The notes beneath the pieces are model-generated. The model was given only the letters and a program-made list of their open reading frames with translations, did no database searches and was not told the DNA's origin. This document shows positions 23,396 to 32,009 of a stretch of DNA of 34,886 bases, in pieces. Source of the DNA: Holosporales bacterium (GTDB taxonomy: Bacteria > Pseudomonadota > Alphaproteobacteria > RUG11792); contig JAIRMJ010000026.1 in NCBI GenBank assembly GCA_031258785.1, positions 1 through 34,886 on the forward strand, in the 5' to 3' direction. The translations under genes and the position numbers were made by a program. Every line of letters starts with the position of its first letter. The first letter of the stretch is position 1.

Positions 23396-23929
23396 TTAGC
23401 CGGCGGCTTCCCCATCCGATACTGGCTCAGCTGGTGCACTCGCTGCTTCCGTCTTTTTCTCATCAGGTTCATTCGTTGCAGCGGCAGGCTCCTCTTTTCC
23501 TGCTTCTTCACTCTTCCCAGCGGTCGATTGGCCGCTCAGATTTGTATCATCATTTAGGGCCGCCGTCTCCTTTTTCATTTCTTCTCTTTGTTTGCTGTGG
23601 CCACCTACATGAGACTTCCTGTCAGCTTTGTGCTTCTTTTTTGTTTCGCCTTCTTCTTCACTGCCTGTGCTACCAGTTGCGCTAGCAGCGTCCGGTTCGG
23701 TCACTGCCGGTGTTGCCCCCTCTGCTTTTTCTGCACTTCCATCTGTTTTCGATTCTGTCGCTGCCGATGCCTCTGCACTTTCGCTTGATGTTGCTGTTTT
23801 TTCGCTTTCTGCCGTTACGGCAGCGCCATCAGTCTTCTCATCTGCCTCTTTATCAGCCACTGCGTTAGATATTGTCCCACCGCCGATGATTAATGACAGC
23901 GCCAACGTAAGTAATCTAGCTTTTTTCAT
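23396..23929 (-). CDS. Secreted low-complexity Ala/Glu/Ser/Thr-rich protein
   Basis: This 177-residue protein has a clear ribosome-binding site (GGAGAG) and a Sec signal peptide MKKARLLTLALSLIIGGG...NAVA. The mature part is almost entirely Ala, Glu, Ser, Thr, Lys and Gly, with no hydrophobic core, and is surely disordered. A basic His/Lys patch (KKKHKADRKSHVGGHSKQ) interrupts the acidic tracts around residues 97-114. There are no cysteines. A possible promoter -10 TATAAT lies on the minus strand at 23995-23990. Function is unknown; a surface, periplasmic or exported role is inferred. Together with the acidic protein at 21117 it flanks gspE. Confidence 0.75.
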   Translation of the reverse strand: MKKARLLTLALSLIIGGGTISNAVADKEADEKTDGAAVTAESEKTATSSESAEASAATESKTDGSAEKAEGATPAVTEPDAASATGSTGSEEEGETKKKHKADRKSHVGGHSKQREEMKKETAALNDDTNLSGQSTAGKSEEAGKEEPAAATNEPDEKKTEAASAPAEPVSDGEAAG

Positions 23930-24875
23930 TTTTTCTCTCTCCGTTAAATAGAATTCGTCCTTGTTGCCTATGCAACACCCTCATATTTGATTATACGATA
24001 AATTAGCGTGTAACCACCAAAATTTTCACTGCTTTGCTCGGCTAAAAAAGCTTAGTGGCTGAAATGCAACAGCTACTAGCCTCAATCTTCACAGTAAGTT
24101 TGTTTGCCTTGAATTACACTATAACGTCACAAGGTATATGGCTCCTCATAGGGAACCAAGATGAATATAAACAACCATCGTATGATATATCAGGATCCAT
24201 TATGGGAACTACTGGAACTTGTCGTCATACAAATAACATCACTATTCATATCCCTCACTGATACCTTAACTGTTGATCCCCCCTTAGTAAGACCAATTAC
24301 ATGGTTCCCTCCTCTTACTCCTGCTACTACCTCCAGTATCTTCTCCCATATACCCTTATCTCTCCATCTACAGAACCTCCTATGTGTATTCTTCCAGTCT
24401 CCATAATCAGGAGGTAGATCTCTCCATGGAGCACCTGTCCTGAAGATCCATAGTACTGCATTGATAAAGGTTCTATTGTCCTATGCTGGTCTACCTGTAT
24501 GCCCCTTACTTCCAGGAAGGTTGTTCTTTATACGATTCCATGTGGAGTCTGATATATCATGCCTGTGATGCATTGTTTGCACCTGTAGTTATAGCTTCGT
24601 ACCATTCTAGCTTGACGACAAGCTTTAGTACAGTTCATATAAAAATTCGTATCGACAATTGTTTCTTGCTCAAGAATCTCACATATATCGTCGGATTGGA
24701 TATTCCACCGATCGCTGGACAGTTCTTGACAATCTCAACGTTGCTTTCAGTTTGTTTGGTCCAACGTGCGGAGTCTATTTTACATCGTGGCGCATTCAGC
24801 TTTCACCTGTGCGCGCCTTTTTTCCCTGTGTTAGTACGACAAAATTCATCCTGCCACCATGGTTACAAACGGTTG
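23930..24875. other. Intergenic region with transposase remnant
   Basis: This 946-bp gap between the low-complexity secreted gene and dnaK contains the IS5-type transposase remnant at 24190-24573. No intact gene is supported in the rest, including 24574-24875, which is where dnaJ would be expected downstream of dnaK. I found no convincing IS terminal inverted repeats. Confidence 0.6.
24190..24573 (-). pseudogene. Inactivated IS5-family transposase remnant
   Basis: Read on the minus strand from the ATG at 24573, the frame encodes HDISDSTWNRIKNNLPGSKG, then HTGRPA, a stop (TAG at 24483-24481), and DNRTFINAVLWIFRTGAPWRDLP, followed by GDWKNTHRRFCRWRDKGIWEKILE. This is the N-terminal region typical of IS5-group transposases (RHDLSD...GRPAKDNR...WILRTGAPWRDLP). 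The stop replaces the usual Lys codon by one base. The segment around the first catalytic Asp is missing, because the sequence jumps to a GGNHVIGLTKGG-like piece, and the C-terminal catalytic part is absent. It is a dead, internally deleted copy. Confidence 0.85.
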
Positions 24876-26771
24876 TTAGCGTCCGTTCGCATTCAAATCC
24901 CTATATTCTCCATCAACAACCTTCTCATTATCTGATTGCTGTTGGTCTGGAGTATCAGTCTGATTTTTTGGATCTTTGTACATCATCTCCCCAATTTTCA
25001 TTGAAGATTGCAGGAGAGTGCTGGTTTTTTGCTGAATCAGATCTTTATCCTCGCCATTGATAGCATCCTTCAGTGATGCGATTTCGGACTCTATTTTATT
25101 TTTCTCATCAGCAGACAACTTGTCGCCATACTCAGCGAGACCCTTCTCTGCCGCATGGATTGCAGATTCAGCTTGGTTTTTTGTCTCAACAAATGCTCGT
25201 CTCTTCGCGTCTTCGGCGGCATTTGCGTCTGCGTCTTTCAGCATCTGCTTTATTTCTTCTTCACTTAGTCCGCCGGACGCCTGTATTCTAATCTGCTGTT
25301 CTTTGCCGGTTGCCTTATCCTTTGCCGAGACATTGACTATCCCGTTGGCATCAATATCAAAGATAACCTCGATCTGGGGGGTACCTCGCGGGGCCGGTGG
25401 AATTCCCATGAGATCAAACTGTCCGAGAAGTTTGTTTTGTGCGGCAATTTCGCGCTCACCTTGGAACACACGGATTGTCACGGCTGTTTGGCCATCTTCT
25501 GCGGTCGAGAATACTTGGCTTTTTTTCGTTGGAATTGTAGTGTTCTTTTCAATCAATCGAGTGAAGATACCACCAAGAGTCTCTATACCAAGAGATAGCG
25601 GCGTTACGTCTAATAGCAGCACGTCCTTCACTTCGCCTTGCAAAACCCCAGCCTGAATTGAGGCCCCAATTGCAACCACCTCATCTGGATTTACCCCTCT
25701 ATTTGGATCTTTTCCGAAAAACTCTCTTACTTTATCCACAACTTTAGGCATGCGTGTCATGCCGCCAACAAGGATTACCTCCTGGATGTCATTGTTCGTT
25801 ATCCCGGCGTCTTTCAGTGCAGTTTTGCACGGAGCAATCGTCCGTTCAATCAAATCGTCGACAAGAGATTCGAATTTAGCACGCGTGAGTTTTACATTGA
25901 GATGCTTCGGTCCGGACGAGTCTGCTGTTATGAATGGCAAATTGATCTCCGTCTGCATTGAAGACGAGAGCTCAATCTTCGCTTTTTCTGCCGCTTCTTT
26001 TAGCCTTTGTAACGCCATATTATCTTTTTTGATGTCAATCCCAGATTCCCTCTTGAACTCAGATGCGACATAGTCGATTATGCGTGCATCAAAATCTTCT
26101 CCTCCAAGGAACGTATCACCATTCGTAGACTTAACTTCAAAGACTCCATCGCCAATCTCTAGAACCGAAACATCAAATGTTCCGCCTCCGAGGTCGTATA
26201 CTACTATAGAGCCTACCGTTTTCTTCTCTAGGCCATACGCAAGAGCTGCCGCTGTTGGTTCATTGATGATACGCAATACTTCAAGACCGGCAATACGTCC
26301 AGCATCCTTCGTTGCCTGACGTTGCGAGTCGTTGAAATATGCCGGCACCGTTATCACGGCCTGCGTAACCTTGGTGCCAAGGTGCGCCTCCGCTATCTCC
26401 TTCATCTTTTGCAGAATGAAAGCACTCACCTGACTCGGGCTGTAGTCCGTTCCCCTCGCCTTTATCCACGCATCGCCGGTGGAGGATCTCACTATGTTGT
26501 ATGGGACCAACTCCATATCCTTTTTCGTCATTGGATCGTCAAATTTGCGTCCTATCAGCCTCTTGACTGCAAATACGGTGTTCTCATGATTTGTCACTGC
26601 CTGCCTCTTTGCAGGCTGTCCAACAAGCTTTTCACCGTTTTCTAAGAACGCCACCATCGATGGCGTTGTCCTCGCTCCCTCGAGATTTTCAATGACCTTT
26701 CCTGTCTGCCCATCCATGATCGCGACACATGAGTTGGTCGTTCCTAAGTCTATTCCTATTACTTTTGCCAT
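24876..26771 (-). CDS. dnaK: Chaperone DnaK (Hsp70)
   Basis: This 631-residue protein is of normal length. Hsp70 binds unfolded segments under ATP control. The nucleotide-binding domain starts with [18 protein letters not shown] and contains [41 protein letters not shown] and [10 protein letters not shown]. The substrate-binding domain has [18 protein letters not shown] and [20 protein letters not shown]. The end has the conserved acidic VDGEYRDL motif used in co-chaperone contacts. AAGGAG precedes the ATG, and a CIRCE element and promoter lie just upstream. dnaJ is not directly downstream; that space holds the IS remnant. Confidence 0.98.
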   Translation of the reverse strand: MAKVIGIDLGTTNSCVAIMDGQTGKVIENLEGARTTPSMVAFLENGEKLVGQPAKRQAVTNHENTVFAVKRLIGRKFDDPMTKKDMELVPYNIVRSSTGDAWIKARGTDYSPSQVSAFILQKMKEIAEAHLGTKVTQAVITVPAYFNDSQRQATKDAGRIAGLEVLRIINEPTAAALAYGLEKKTVGSIVVYDLGGGTFDVSVLEIGDGVFEVKSTNGDTFLGGEDFDARIIDYVASEFKRESGIDIKKDNMALQRLKEAAEKAKIELSSSMQTEINLPFITADSSGPKHLNVKLTRAKFESLVDDLIERTIAPCKTALKDAGITNNDIQEVILVGGMTRMPKVVDKVREFFGKDPNRGVNPDEVVAIGASIQAGVLQGEVKDVLLLDVTPLSLGIETLGGIFTRLIEKNTTIPTKKSQVFSTAEDGQTAVTIRVFQGEREIAAQNKLLGQFDLMGIPPAPRGTPQIEVIFDIDANGIVNVSAKDKATGKEQQIRIQASGGLSEEEIKQMLKDADANAAEDAKRRAFVETKNQAESAIHAAEKGLAEYGDKLSADEKNKIESEIASLKDAINGEDKDLIQQKTSTLLQSSMKIGEMMYKDPKNQTDTPDQQQSDNEKVVDGEYRDLNANGR

Positions 26772-26803
26772 ATCTTTATTCTCCTTAAATCATAGAGAAT
26801 GCG

Positions 26804-26830
26804 TTAGCACTCTCCTTACCTAACTGCTAA
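26804..26830. promoter_or_regulatory. CIRCE-like heat-shock operator (HrcA site)
   Basis: TTAGCACTC, exactly nine bases, then AACTGCTAA. The left arm is a perfect match to CIRCE; the right arm matches GAGTGCTAA at seven of nine positions. It lies between the putative dnaK promoter and its start codon, the classic repressor position. hrcA itself is not in the window. Confidence 0.85.
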
Positions 26831-26831
26831 C

Positions 26832-26860
26832 AGTCTATCACCTTTTTTTTGGTGCGGCAA
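26832..26860 (-). promoter_or_regulatory. dnaK promoter
   Basis: On the minus strand TTGCCG (26860-26855) and TAGACT (26837-26832) are 17 bp apart, immediately upstream of the CIRCE element. An A8 tract flanked by CACC/GGTG fills the spacer. The same -10 hexamer TAGACT occurs in the bamB promoter. Confidence 0.6.
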
Positions 26861-26905
26861 CACAATTTTTAGCCCATTTGCGTTATTTGAGAGAGCTAAA
26901 AACTT

Positions 26906-27136
26906 GTGTCTGTGAATGGGATTGTGAGAAACCAGCGGCATATTCCGGCAGAGAAGAGTTCCTGCGCCTATTACACGGCATCTACGCAACAAATCTATTA
27001 TTCGCAGCTCTTCTCTGACGCTTCCTACGACACCGCATTGCGTAAGTCAAGACCAAGAAGTCTGGAATCATCACGATTAGCGGCTATACTCACGGCCATA
27101 AAAGATTCAGTGGCAACATTACAATTGTGTCAATAG
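26906..27136 (+). CDS. Possible small hypothetical protein
   Basis: A 76-residue frame from a GTG, divergent from dnaK, fills part of the 376-bp gap between dnaK and the protease gene. The C-terminal half (ESSRLAAILTAIKDSVATLQL) could form a helix. There is no clear ribosome-binding site and no recognised family. It may be a chance frame. Confidence 0.22.
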   Translation: MSVNGIVRNQRHIPAEKSSCAYYTASTQQIYYSQLFSDASYDTALRKSRPRSLESSRLAAILTAIKDSVATLQLCQ

Positions 27137-27147
27137 GGGCCCCCGCG

Positions 27148-28749
27148 CTACCCACCGGCCTGTTGCGGATTTTGGATCGCTTCAACGGCCCAACGCATCT
27201 TTTCAATATCATATTTGTATAGCGTTGCTCTGGCGAATTCTGGGGCAAACTTGGCTAGCACCTTGTGCTCTGCTTCATCGCCAAATATTCGTTTGTATGT
27301 TATTTCGAACACGGCTATCTTCGATTCGAGGAGTTCCCGGATCGCCGCTATTACGTCTTCTAGTGTCGTGATGTGACGTCTGTTTATTGAGACTATCTGG
27401 TAAGCACCGCCATTAGCCGATCCGTCATCAGGCGATGTCACGTCACTAAATGGAGATCCGGCCTCGCTTTCAACGATGTATACTGCCTGGGCCGTCTTTC
27501 CAAACTCTATCAGCATATCTGTCGTAGTTCCGAAAAAGAGGGTCCCGGCAAAGCTCAGTAGCTTCATGTTTGCTGCAGAGGAGAGTTCAAAGGTTTTCTG
27601 AGTTATCTTCTTTTTCTTGCCTTCTCTGTAGATTGTCATCGAGAGTGGTTTGCCTTTTTTGTTTTGGACGATCTCATCAATTCGCTTTAGATTTGGCCCT
27701 ATCAGTTCGCCTTCTACCTTCCAGATTATGTCGCCCGGCAACAATTCCTCAGATTCGAATGCTGTCAACTTCTTAAGGACGTAGAGGACCTTGTTGTTTG
27801 CCCGAGGAAAGTGCTTCTCGTATTCATCAGCTGCTTCTTTTGAGAGCAAGCCAGCTATGATGGCCTCTTGGATCGGCATGTATCTTATGATGAAACCGTA
27901 AAAATAGCGTCGTCGAGTTTCTCCTTCCTTCAGGGCATCTATAACATGTTTGATGTATGAGATCGGGAGAGCAGCTCCAGAAATCATCTTCCCGCCGTAT
28001 AGCAATCCAATCACATCTCCATGCTCATCAAGAACAGGAGAGCCGCTTGCTCCTGGCACGGTGAGGCCAGAAAACTGAAAAGATTGCTCAGCAACCGACT
28101 TCAGAGACAATACACATTCGTTATCGAATATGAAACCTGTATATGTGGAGAACTCTTTCCTGCTAGAATTTCCCATTGCATATACAGTTGTGTTTATTGT
28201 TGGTTCGATTTTTGAGAATACCAGAGGACAGCAGTATGCCGGAATGTCAGATGGCTTTACTCTTAAAACTGCAAAATCATAACAAGGATCGCAGTACGCC
28301 AACGTCGCCTCGGCTGTTTGCCCGTTTCCGAACTTGACCTCATATGTACAGACCGACATCTCACCAGCTACGTGAGCGTTTGTAATAATCAGCCCCTTAC
28401 CAAGATCTACAAGAAACCCTGTTCCGTGCCAAAGCTTGCTGTTTACATATTTTTCGAGAATCTCGTGTGCAGTCACTGTGATTGCAACAACTCCACGCCT
28501 TATCCTATCTAGCAGCTGCTTTTGCGACAGACCGTCATTTTGCCGCTTTTGCGATGATTCGTCGTATTTCTTGCAGCCAGATTTTGCAGATGGCAACGAT
28601 TCTCTTTTTTCTGGCTTTGCATTCGAGTCCTCTGCTTGCTGAACTGCTACTGCATCCACGTTGTGGTGGTAGCACACAGCGCCGGCAGACAAAACTATCA
28701 ATAAAATTTTTGTTCTCACGTAACTAACACACTTATTGTTTATTGCCAA
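27148..28749 (-). CDS. Secreted trypsin-like/PDZ serine protease (HtrA-like)
   Basis: The frame has 533 residues from a TTG at 28749; a GTG at 28719 (before RTKILLIVLSAGAVC) would also give a signal peptide, and neither has a clear ribosome-binding site. After the signal comes a Lys/Ser-rich linker to about residue 75. The protease domain then shows IITNAHVAG (H126), PCYDFAVLRV (D158) and PGASGSPVLDEHGDVIGLLYGG (S235), a complete triad. The usual bacterial GNSGGPL is replaced by GASGSPV, a form I associate with the Nma111/Deg7 branch of HtrA-like proteases. A PDZ domain (about 280-385) and a second degenerate one (about 395-500) follow. The role is probably protein quality control or processing in the periplasm or outside the cell. 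Confidence 0.85.
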   Translation of the reverse strand: MAINNKCVSYVRTKILLIVLSAGAVCYHHNVDAVAVQQAEDSNAKPEKRESLPSAKSGCKKYDESSQKRQNDGLSQKQLLDRIRRGVVAITVTAHEILEKYVNSKLWHGTGFLVDLGKGLIITNAHVAGEMSVCTYEVKFGNGQTAEATLAYCDPCYDFAVLRVKPSDIPAYCCPLVFSKIEPTINTTVYAMGNSSRKEFSTYTGFIFDNECVLSLKSVAEQSFQFSGLTVPGASGSPVLDEHGDVIGLLYGGKMISGAALPISYIKHVIDALKEGETRRRYFYGFIIRYMPIQEAIIAGLLSKEAADEYEKHFPRANNKVLYVLKKLTAFESEELLPGDIIWKVEGELIGPNLKRIDEIVQNKKGKPLSMTIYREGKKKKITQKTFELSSAANMKLLSFAGTLFFGTTTDMLIEFGKTAQAVYIVESEAGSPFSDVTSPDDGSANGGAYQIVSINRRHITTLEDVIAAIRELLESKIAVFEITYKRIFGDEAEHKVLAKFAPEFARATLYKYDIEKMRWAVEAIQNPQQAGG

Positions 28750-28918
28750 CTTCCAGCCGATACTAGCATACGACCTCTTCGTACGTCAATTGAGCCGCCA
28801 CTCGTTCACATACTTTGATGGGAATCCAAGACCTCCTGTTCATTGAACGGTCAAGAGGGTAGGAACGGTTCCAACTTCAGATAATTTTCTTCATCTTATT
28901 TCTCGAAGATCTCACGGA

Positions 28919-29983
28919 TCACACCCGGCTTAGGAAGGCTATTTGCTCTCTTAATGCGGCTATTCTGCATGTACATCTTCGTCGTTTGTGCCCACATTTC
29001 GCCAGGAGTTGGTATAGTCTGAGCTTCGCTTTATACTGCACAAGTCTCTTCCTCTCCTCCCGCACTCCAGCTATCATCTCGGTAACAAGACATTCGTAGA
29101 ACGGCGTCATTCTGGCGTACCTCCAAAAATACTGAGCTAGCTCCTGGATTGGGTATCGCCAAGGTTTGTTCTTGCTTGCGTAGTGCACGATCGCCTCTTT
29201 TTCAACGCAAATTTTGCTAATCCTTTCGACAATTTCTGGAGCTATCCTGTCTGCGTGGAGAACGAGAGTTTTCTTTGTGTCGCTCAGGTAGTTCCACCTT
29301 TCTGATAGACGTAACGTCTTGTTCTCAAGCACGGAATTGAGCACATCTTGATCATGATTCTTAGGCCTCTTCATACATTCCAACCTTTTAAATAGCAGCG
29401 ACTGTATATCATACTCCCTCATAAGTTTCACATTGAAAAGCATCACCCCGGAATTGAAATAGTTCGCTGGATCAGACATTTTCAACACGTCCCTTACGTA
29501 CTTTTTCCTTTTGTCATCTGTATACATGGTAGTGTAATCGCCACCAACCGCCGCCAGATAGCCAGAAATATCAGTGTTAAACAAATCAGCTACGTCAGTA
29601 TTCGCCACGAGATCAGCGTCAAGATACAACACCTTTTCGTAATTTTGGTATAGCTCTGGGATAAAGAACCTGGAGTACGCGTCGATAGTTATGTGAATCT
29701 TAGTGTAGAACAGATCCTTGTGCTCCAGCAATCGTTCACGGAGCTGCACAAATCTGATCGTAAAATTGTTTCGTCCAACGGCCAGACTCTGTATCAGTGC
29801 CTTCTTTTGCTGAGATATATTGCTTTCCAGTATCACTATGTCGTATTTGTTACATACAGTCGAATTGAAGATAATAGACTGAATCGCAACACATGCGTAT
29901 GTCGCATATAGATTATCGCTAGCAAAGCAGATGGCGACGTTGTTTTCATCGTATGTTGGAACTAGCGGTGTTGCCTGCTGCAT
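28919..29983 (-). CDS. Family 8 glycosyltransferase
   Basis: This 354-residue protein starts 11 bp after the stop of the thioredoxin-like gene, so the two form one transcript. GT8 enzymes transfer sugars (usually Glc or Gal from UDP-sugar) with retention, often onto LPS cores, and act at the cytoplasmic membrane face. Motifs seen are VAICFASDNLYATYACVAIQS at the N-terminus, the metal-binding D122-A-D124 in KVLYLDADLVANTD, YFNSGVMLFN, KNHDQDVLN and the late VHYASKNKPW typical of the family. The C-terminus is a basic, Cys-containing helix (KCGHKRRRCTCR) that may bind membranes. The exact sugar and acceptor are not readable. Confidence 0.93.
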   Translation of the reverse strand: MQQATPLVPTYDENNVAICFASDNLYATYACVAIQSIIFNSTVCNKYDIVILESNISQQKKALIQSLAVGRNNFTIRFVQLRERLLEHKDLFYTKIHITIDAYSRFFIPELYQNYEKVLYLDADLVANTDVADLFNTDISGYLAAVGGDYTTMYTDDKRKKYVRDVLKMSDPANYFNSGVMLFNVKLMREYDIQSLLFKRLECMKRPKNHDQDVLNSVLENKTLRLSERWNYLSDTKKTLVLHADRIAPEIVERISKICVEKEAIVHYASKNKPWRYPIQELAQYFWRYARMTPFYECLVTEMIAGVREERKRLVQYKAKLRLYQLLAKCGHKRRRCTCRIAALREQIAFLSRV

Positions 29984-29994
29984 ATCGTGTTGAA

Positions 29995-30885
29995 CTAGCG
30001 CTTCTTTGGCGGTTCAGACGAAGTGGGGGCTTGCGCTCCAGGCTGTGATGAATCTGTCTGCTGAGCACCAGTGGCTGCCGGCCCAGTTGCTTTTTGCTGC
30101 TCTCCTGTTGGTGGATTCTTTGGCGGTAGTCCCAGCATGCCTAGCAGTTGTTCCTGACTTGCCGACTGAGCCATGTCAAACTCACCTCCAGTAGACACGA
30201 ATATCGCTGGCACCACGGGGATGCCCAGTCCTTCTGCCAACGTATCATTCTCGATCAACTTCTTTTCTGCCTCTAACATCTTGCCTTCAACTTCTTGCAT
30301 CTTTAGAGCTTGTTCTTCCACTGCTGCTTTGATAGTCGTTTCCTTTATTTCGCCTTTCGTTTTTACAATTGCTCCGAGGAAGGCCAGAGTTTTCGCTGGA
30401 GCTACCTCGTGTAGTGCGATATATGTCTTTGCCAACTTGGTCGACATCTCTCCCAGGATTGCGACTGGTACGATCTTGAAGCAGACATCCGCCTTTTTCT
30501 CCACCATCTGTACCATGTTCTTTTGAAATTCAATGCAGTGTTTGCAAAGCGGATCAAAGAAACAGACGACAGTTCTAGTGGATTTCGTTTCACCAAATTT
30601 CATGCTATGCTTGTCAATCTCTTCCATCCTCGCCTTGACATTCGCAGACATCTGCTTAATTGCGTCCTCACGCTTTTTGGATACTCCTTCTCCTATTGCG
30701 TCTACCAACAGCTGCGGATTCTGTTTAGCTACGTCGATTACTACGTTTTTCACCTTTTCCTGAAATGCAGCGTCTGATCCTCCTGTACACCTTTTCTGGA
30801 AAAAACATGCGCCGATGGCCACTGCCAGCGCCAGTATCGACAACACAACACATGCCTTGCCACACGAAGTTTTCTCGCTTTTCAT
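29995..30885 (-). CDS. DsbA/Com1-like thioredoxin-fold protein
   Basis: The ATG at 30885 gives 296 residues; a GTG at 30894 would add three. An N-terminal membrane/signal segment (VVLSILALAVAIGACFF) is followed by a helical region (about 38-100). The thioredoxin core has FFDPLCKHC (C114-x-x-C117) and a cis-proline loop VVPAIFV. It is probably a periplasmic thiol oxidase or isomerase of the kind common in Rickettsiales and Coxiella (Com1). It ends in a disordered Pro/Gln/Thr-rich tail of about 45 residues. Its likely clients include the cysteine-containing exported proteins of this window. It shares a transcript with the glycosyltransferase. Confidence 0.9.
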   Translation of the reverse strand: MKSEKTSCGKACVVLSILALAVAIGACFFQKRCTGGSDAAFQEKVKNVVIDVAKQNPQLLVDAIGEGVSKKREDAIKQMSANVKARMEEIDKHSMKFGETKSTRTVVCFFDPLCKHCIEFQKNMVQMVEKKADVCFKIVPVAILGEMSTKLAKTYIALHEVAPAKTLAFLGAIVKTKGEIKETTIKAAVEEQALKMQEVEGKMLEAEKKLIENDTLAEGLGIPVVPAIFVSTGGEFDMAQSASQEQLLGMLGLPPKNPPTGEQQKATGPAATGAQQTDSSQPGAQAPTSSEPPKKR

Positions 30886-31430
30886 AAAAATCACACCAAA
30901 TTATTACATCATTTTAGAGTCTACTATTGAGTTGAACGAAAGGCAAGCAAGAAAAGAGCGCAAAACATGGCTCTACAGCGTTTTTTGTAACGCTCAAATG
31001 CCAGATTACTCCTCGGATCTCGTTTACAGAAACTCGGATATTACATTGGGAATTGATCTGCCGCAATACTCCATGACTGCCGGTGAGATTGGGCCACACC
31101 ATATTTTCATGTCGCTCGTGATAAACATACTTCAGAAAAGGGCACACATGGTACAGTAAAAATGTATGTACATTCCAGCTTTGAGAAGTAATATTAGTAT
31201 CTGTCACATTTTTCCACTTCCACGTTCCACTATGAGCCACTTTCTTACCAATATCGGATGAAAAATATACGAGGACGTTTAGTGTATACGGTAGTGATTC
31301 TGATGATAATTTGGCATATCGTACACTTATCCGACGCCTTGCCTCGCACACCATGACAAAATGCAAATCAAATGAGTGACAAAGATTCTCCGTTGTATTT
31401 TTTTAGTAAACAATCTCGCCATTTCACTCT
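30886..31430. other. Region without a supported gene
   Basis: The gap between the thioredoxin-like gene and rsmD holds overlapping frames on both strands: a minus-strand frame of 150 residues at 30914-31366, and a plus-strand frame ending at 31159. Neither shows a recognisable family, ribosome-binding site or signal. It may contain a decayed gene. No terminator or RNA gene was identified. Confidence 0.45.
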
Positions 31431-32009
31431 CTAAGCCCCACATTCCAAAAATGTTAAGAACGTATCTCCATGCTGGACACTGTGTGTTAGTTCCGGCATC
31501 AGGGAAGCGACATCGAAGTTGGATTCTAGAATGAAAATTGAATGCATGTTGTACAGAATTGTCCGAAATCTAGAAAGTTGCGAGATGATTATTTGTCTGT
31601 TCTTATACGGAGGATCCATGAAGACGACTGCAGTAATGTCTCTATATGGAGCTAGAAGCTTCAAGAATATATCGTCTGGAACAGTCTCCAATCTCTTGCA
31701 GATAACACTGGCTTGCCTCTTGAGCCCTAACGATAGCAGGTTTTGCCTGATACAGCAAGCTGATGTAGCGTTTTCGTCTACAAATATGGTCTTCTTGGCC
31801 CCCAAAGACAATGCCTCTATACCTAATGCTCCGGATCCGGCGAACAGGTCCATTGCTACGACGCACTCAAAATCCACGTAGTACCTATGTTTCAGAACGT
31901 TAAAAATTGCCTCTTTAACAATGCTTGAGGTTGCCCTAGTAGAGCTTGTACCAGGCATTTTTATACGTCTATGCTTCAAGGTACCGCAGATTATACGTCC
32001 TTCTTGCAT
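31431..32009 (-). CDS. rsmD: 16S rRNA (guanine966-N2)-methyltransferase RsmD
   Basis: This 192-residue SAM-dependent methyltransferase modifies G966 of 16S rRNA. GTLKHRRIKMP resembles the usual N-terminal rRNA-binding start. Motif I is DLFAGSGALGIEALSLGA (residues 54-71), the acidic end of the next strand is FVDEN (76-80), and the catalytic motif is FMDPPYK with D132-P-P-Y135. Its start overlaps the end of der by 19 bp, so it is the last gene of a bamB-der-rsmD operon. Confidence 0.94.
   Translation of the reverse strand: MQEGRIICGTLKHRRIKMPGTSSTRATSSIVKEAIFNVLKHRYYVDFECVVAMDLFAGSGALGIEALSLGAKKTIFVDENATSACCIRQNLLSLGLKRQASVICKRLETVPDDIFLKLLAPYRDITAVVFMDPPYKNRQIIISQLSRFRTILYNMHSIFILESNFDVASLMPELTHSVQHGDTFLTFLECGA

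Noticed and set aside
23588-23951. Plus-strand frames rich in Ser, Phe and Cys opposite the low-complexity secreted protein
   Set aside because: They arise from the biased codons of the real minus-strand gene, which has a signal peptide and ribosome-binding site.
24576-24875. Search for a dnaJ remnant downstream of dnaK
   Set aside because: No J-domain signature (YYEVLGV, HPD) could be found in any frame.
24483-25060. Plus-strand frames opposite the IS remnant and the dnaK 3' end
   Set aside because: They are the complement of a recognisable transposase remnant and of dnaK, and have no protein features of their own.
30914-31366. Minus-strand 150-residue frame upstream of the thioredoxin-like gene
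   Set aside because: No ribosome-binding site, no recognisable family and an overlapping plus-strand frame of similar quality; left as an unexplained gap.
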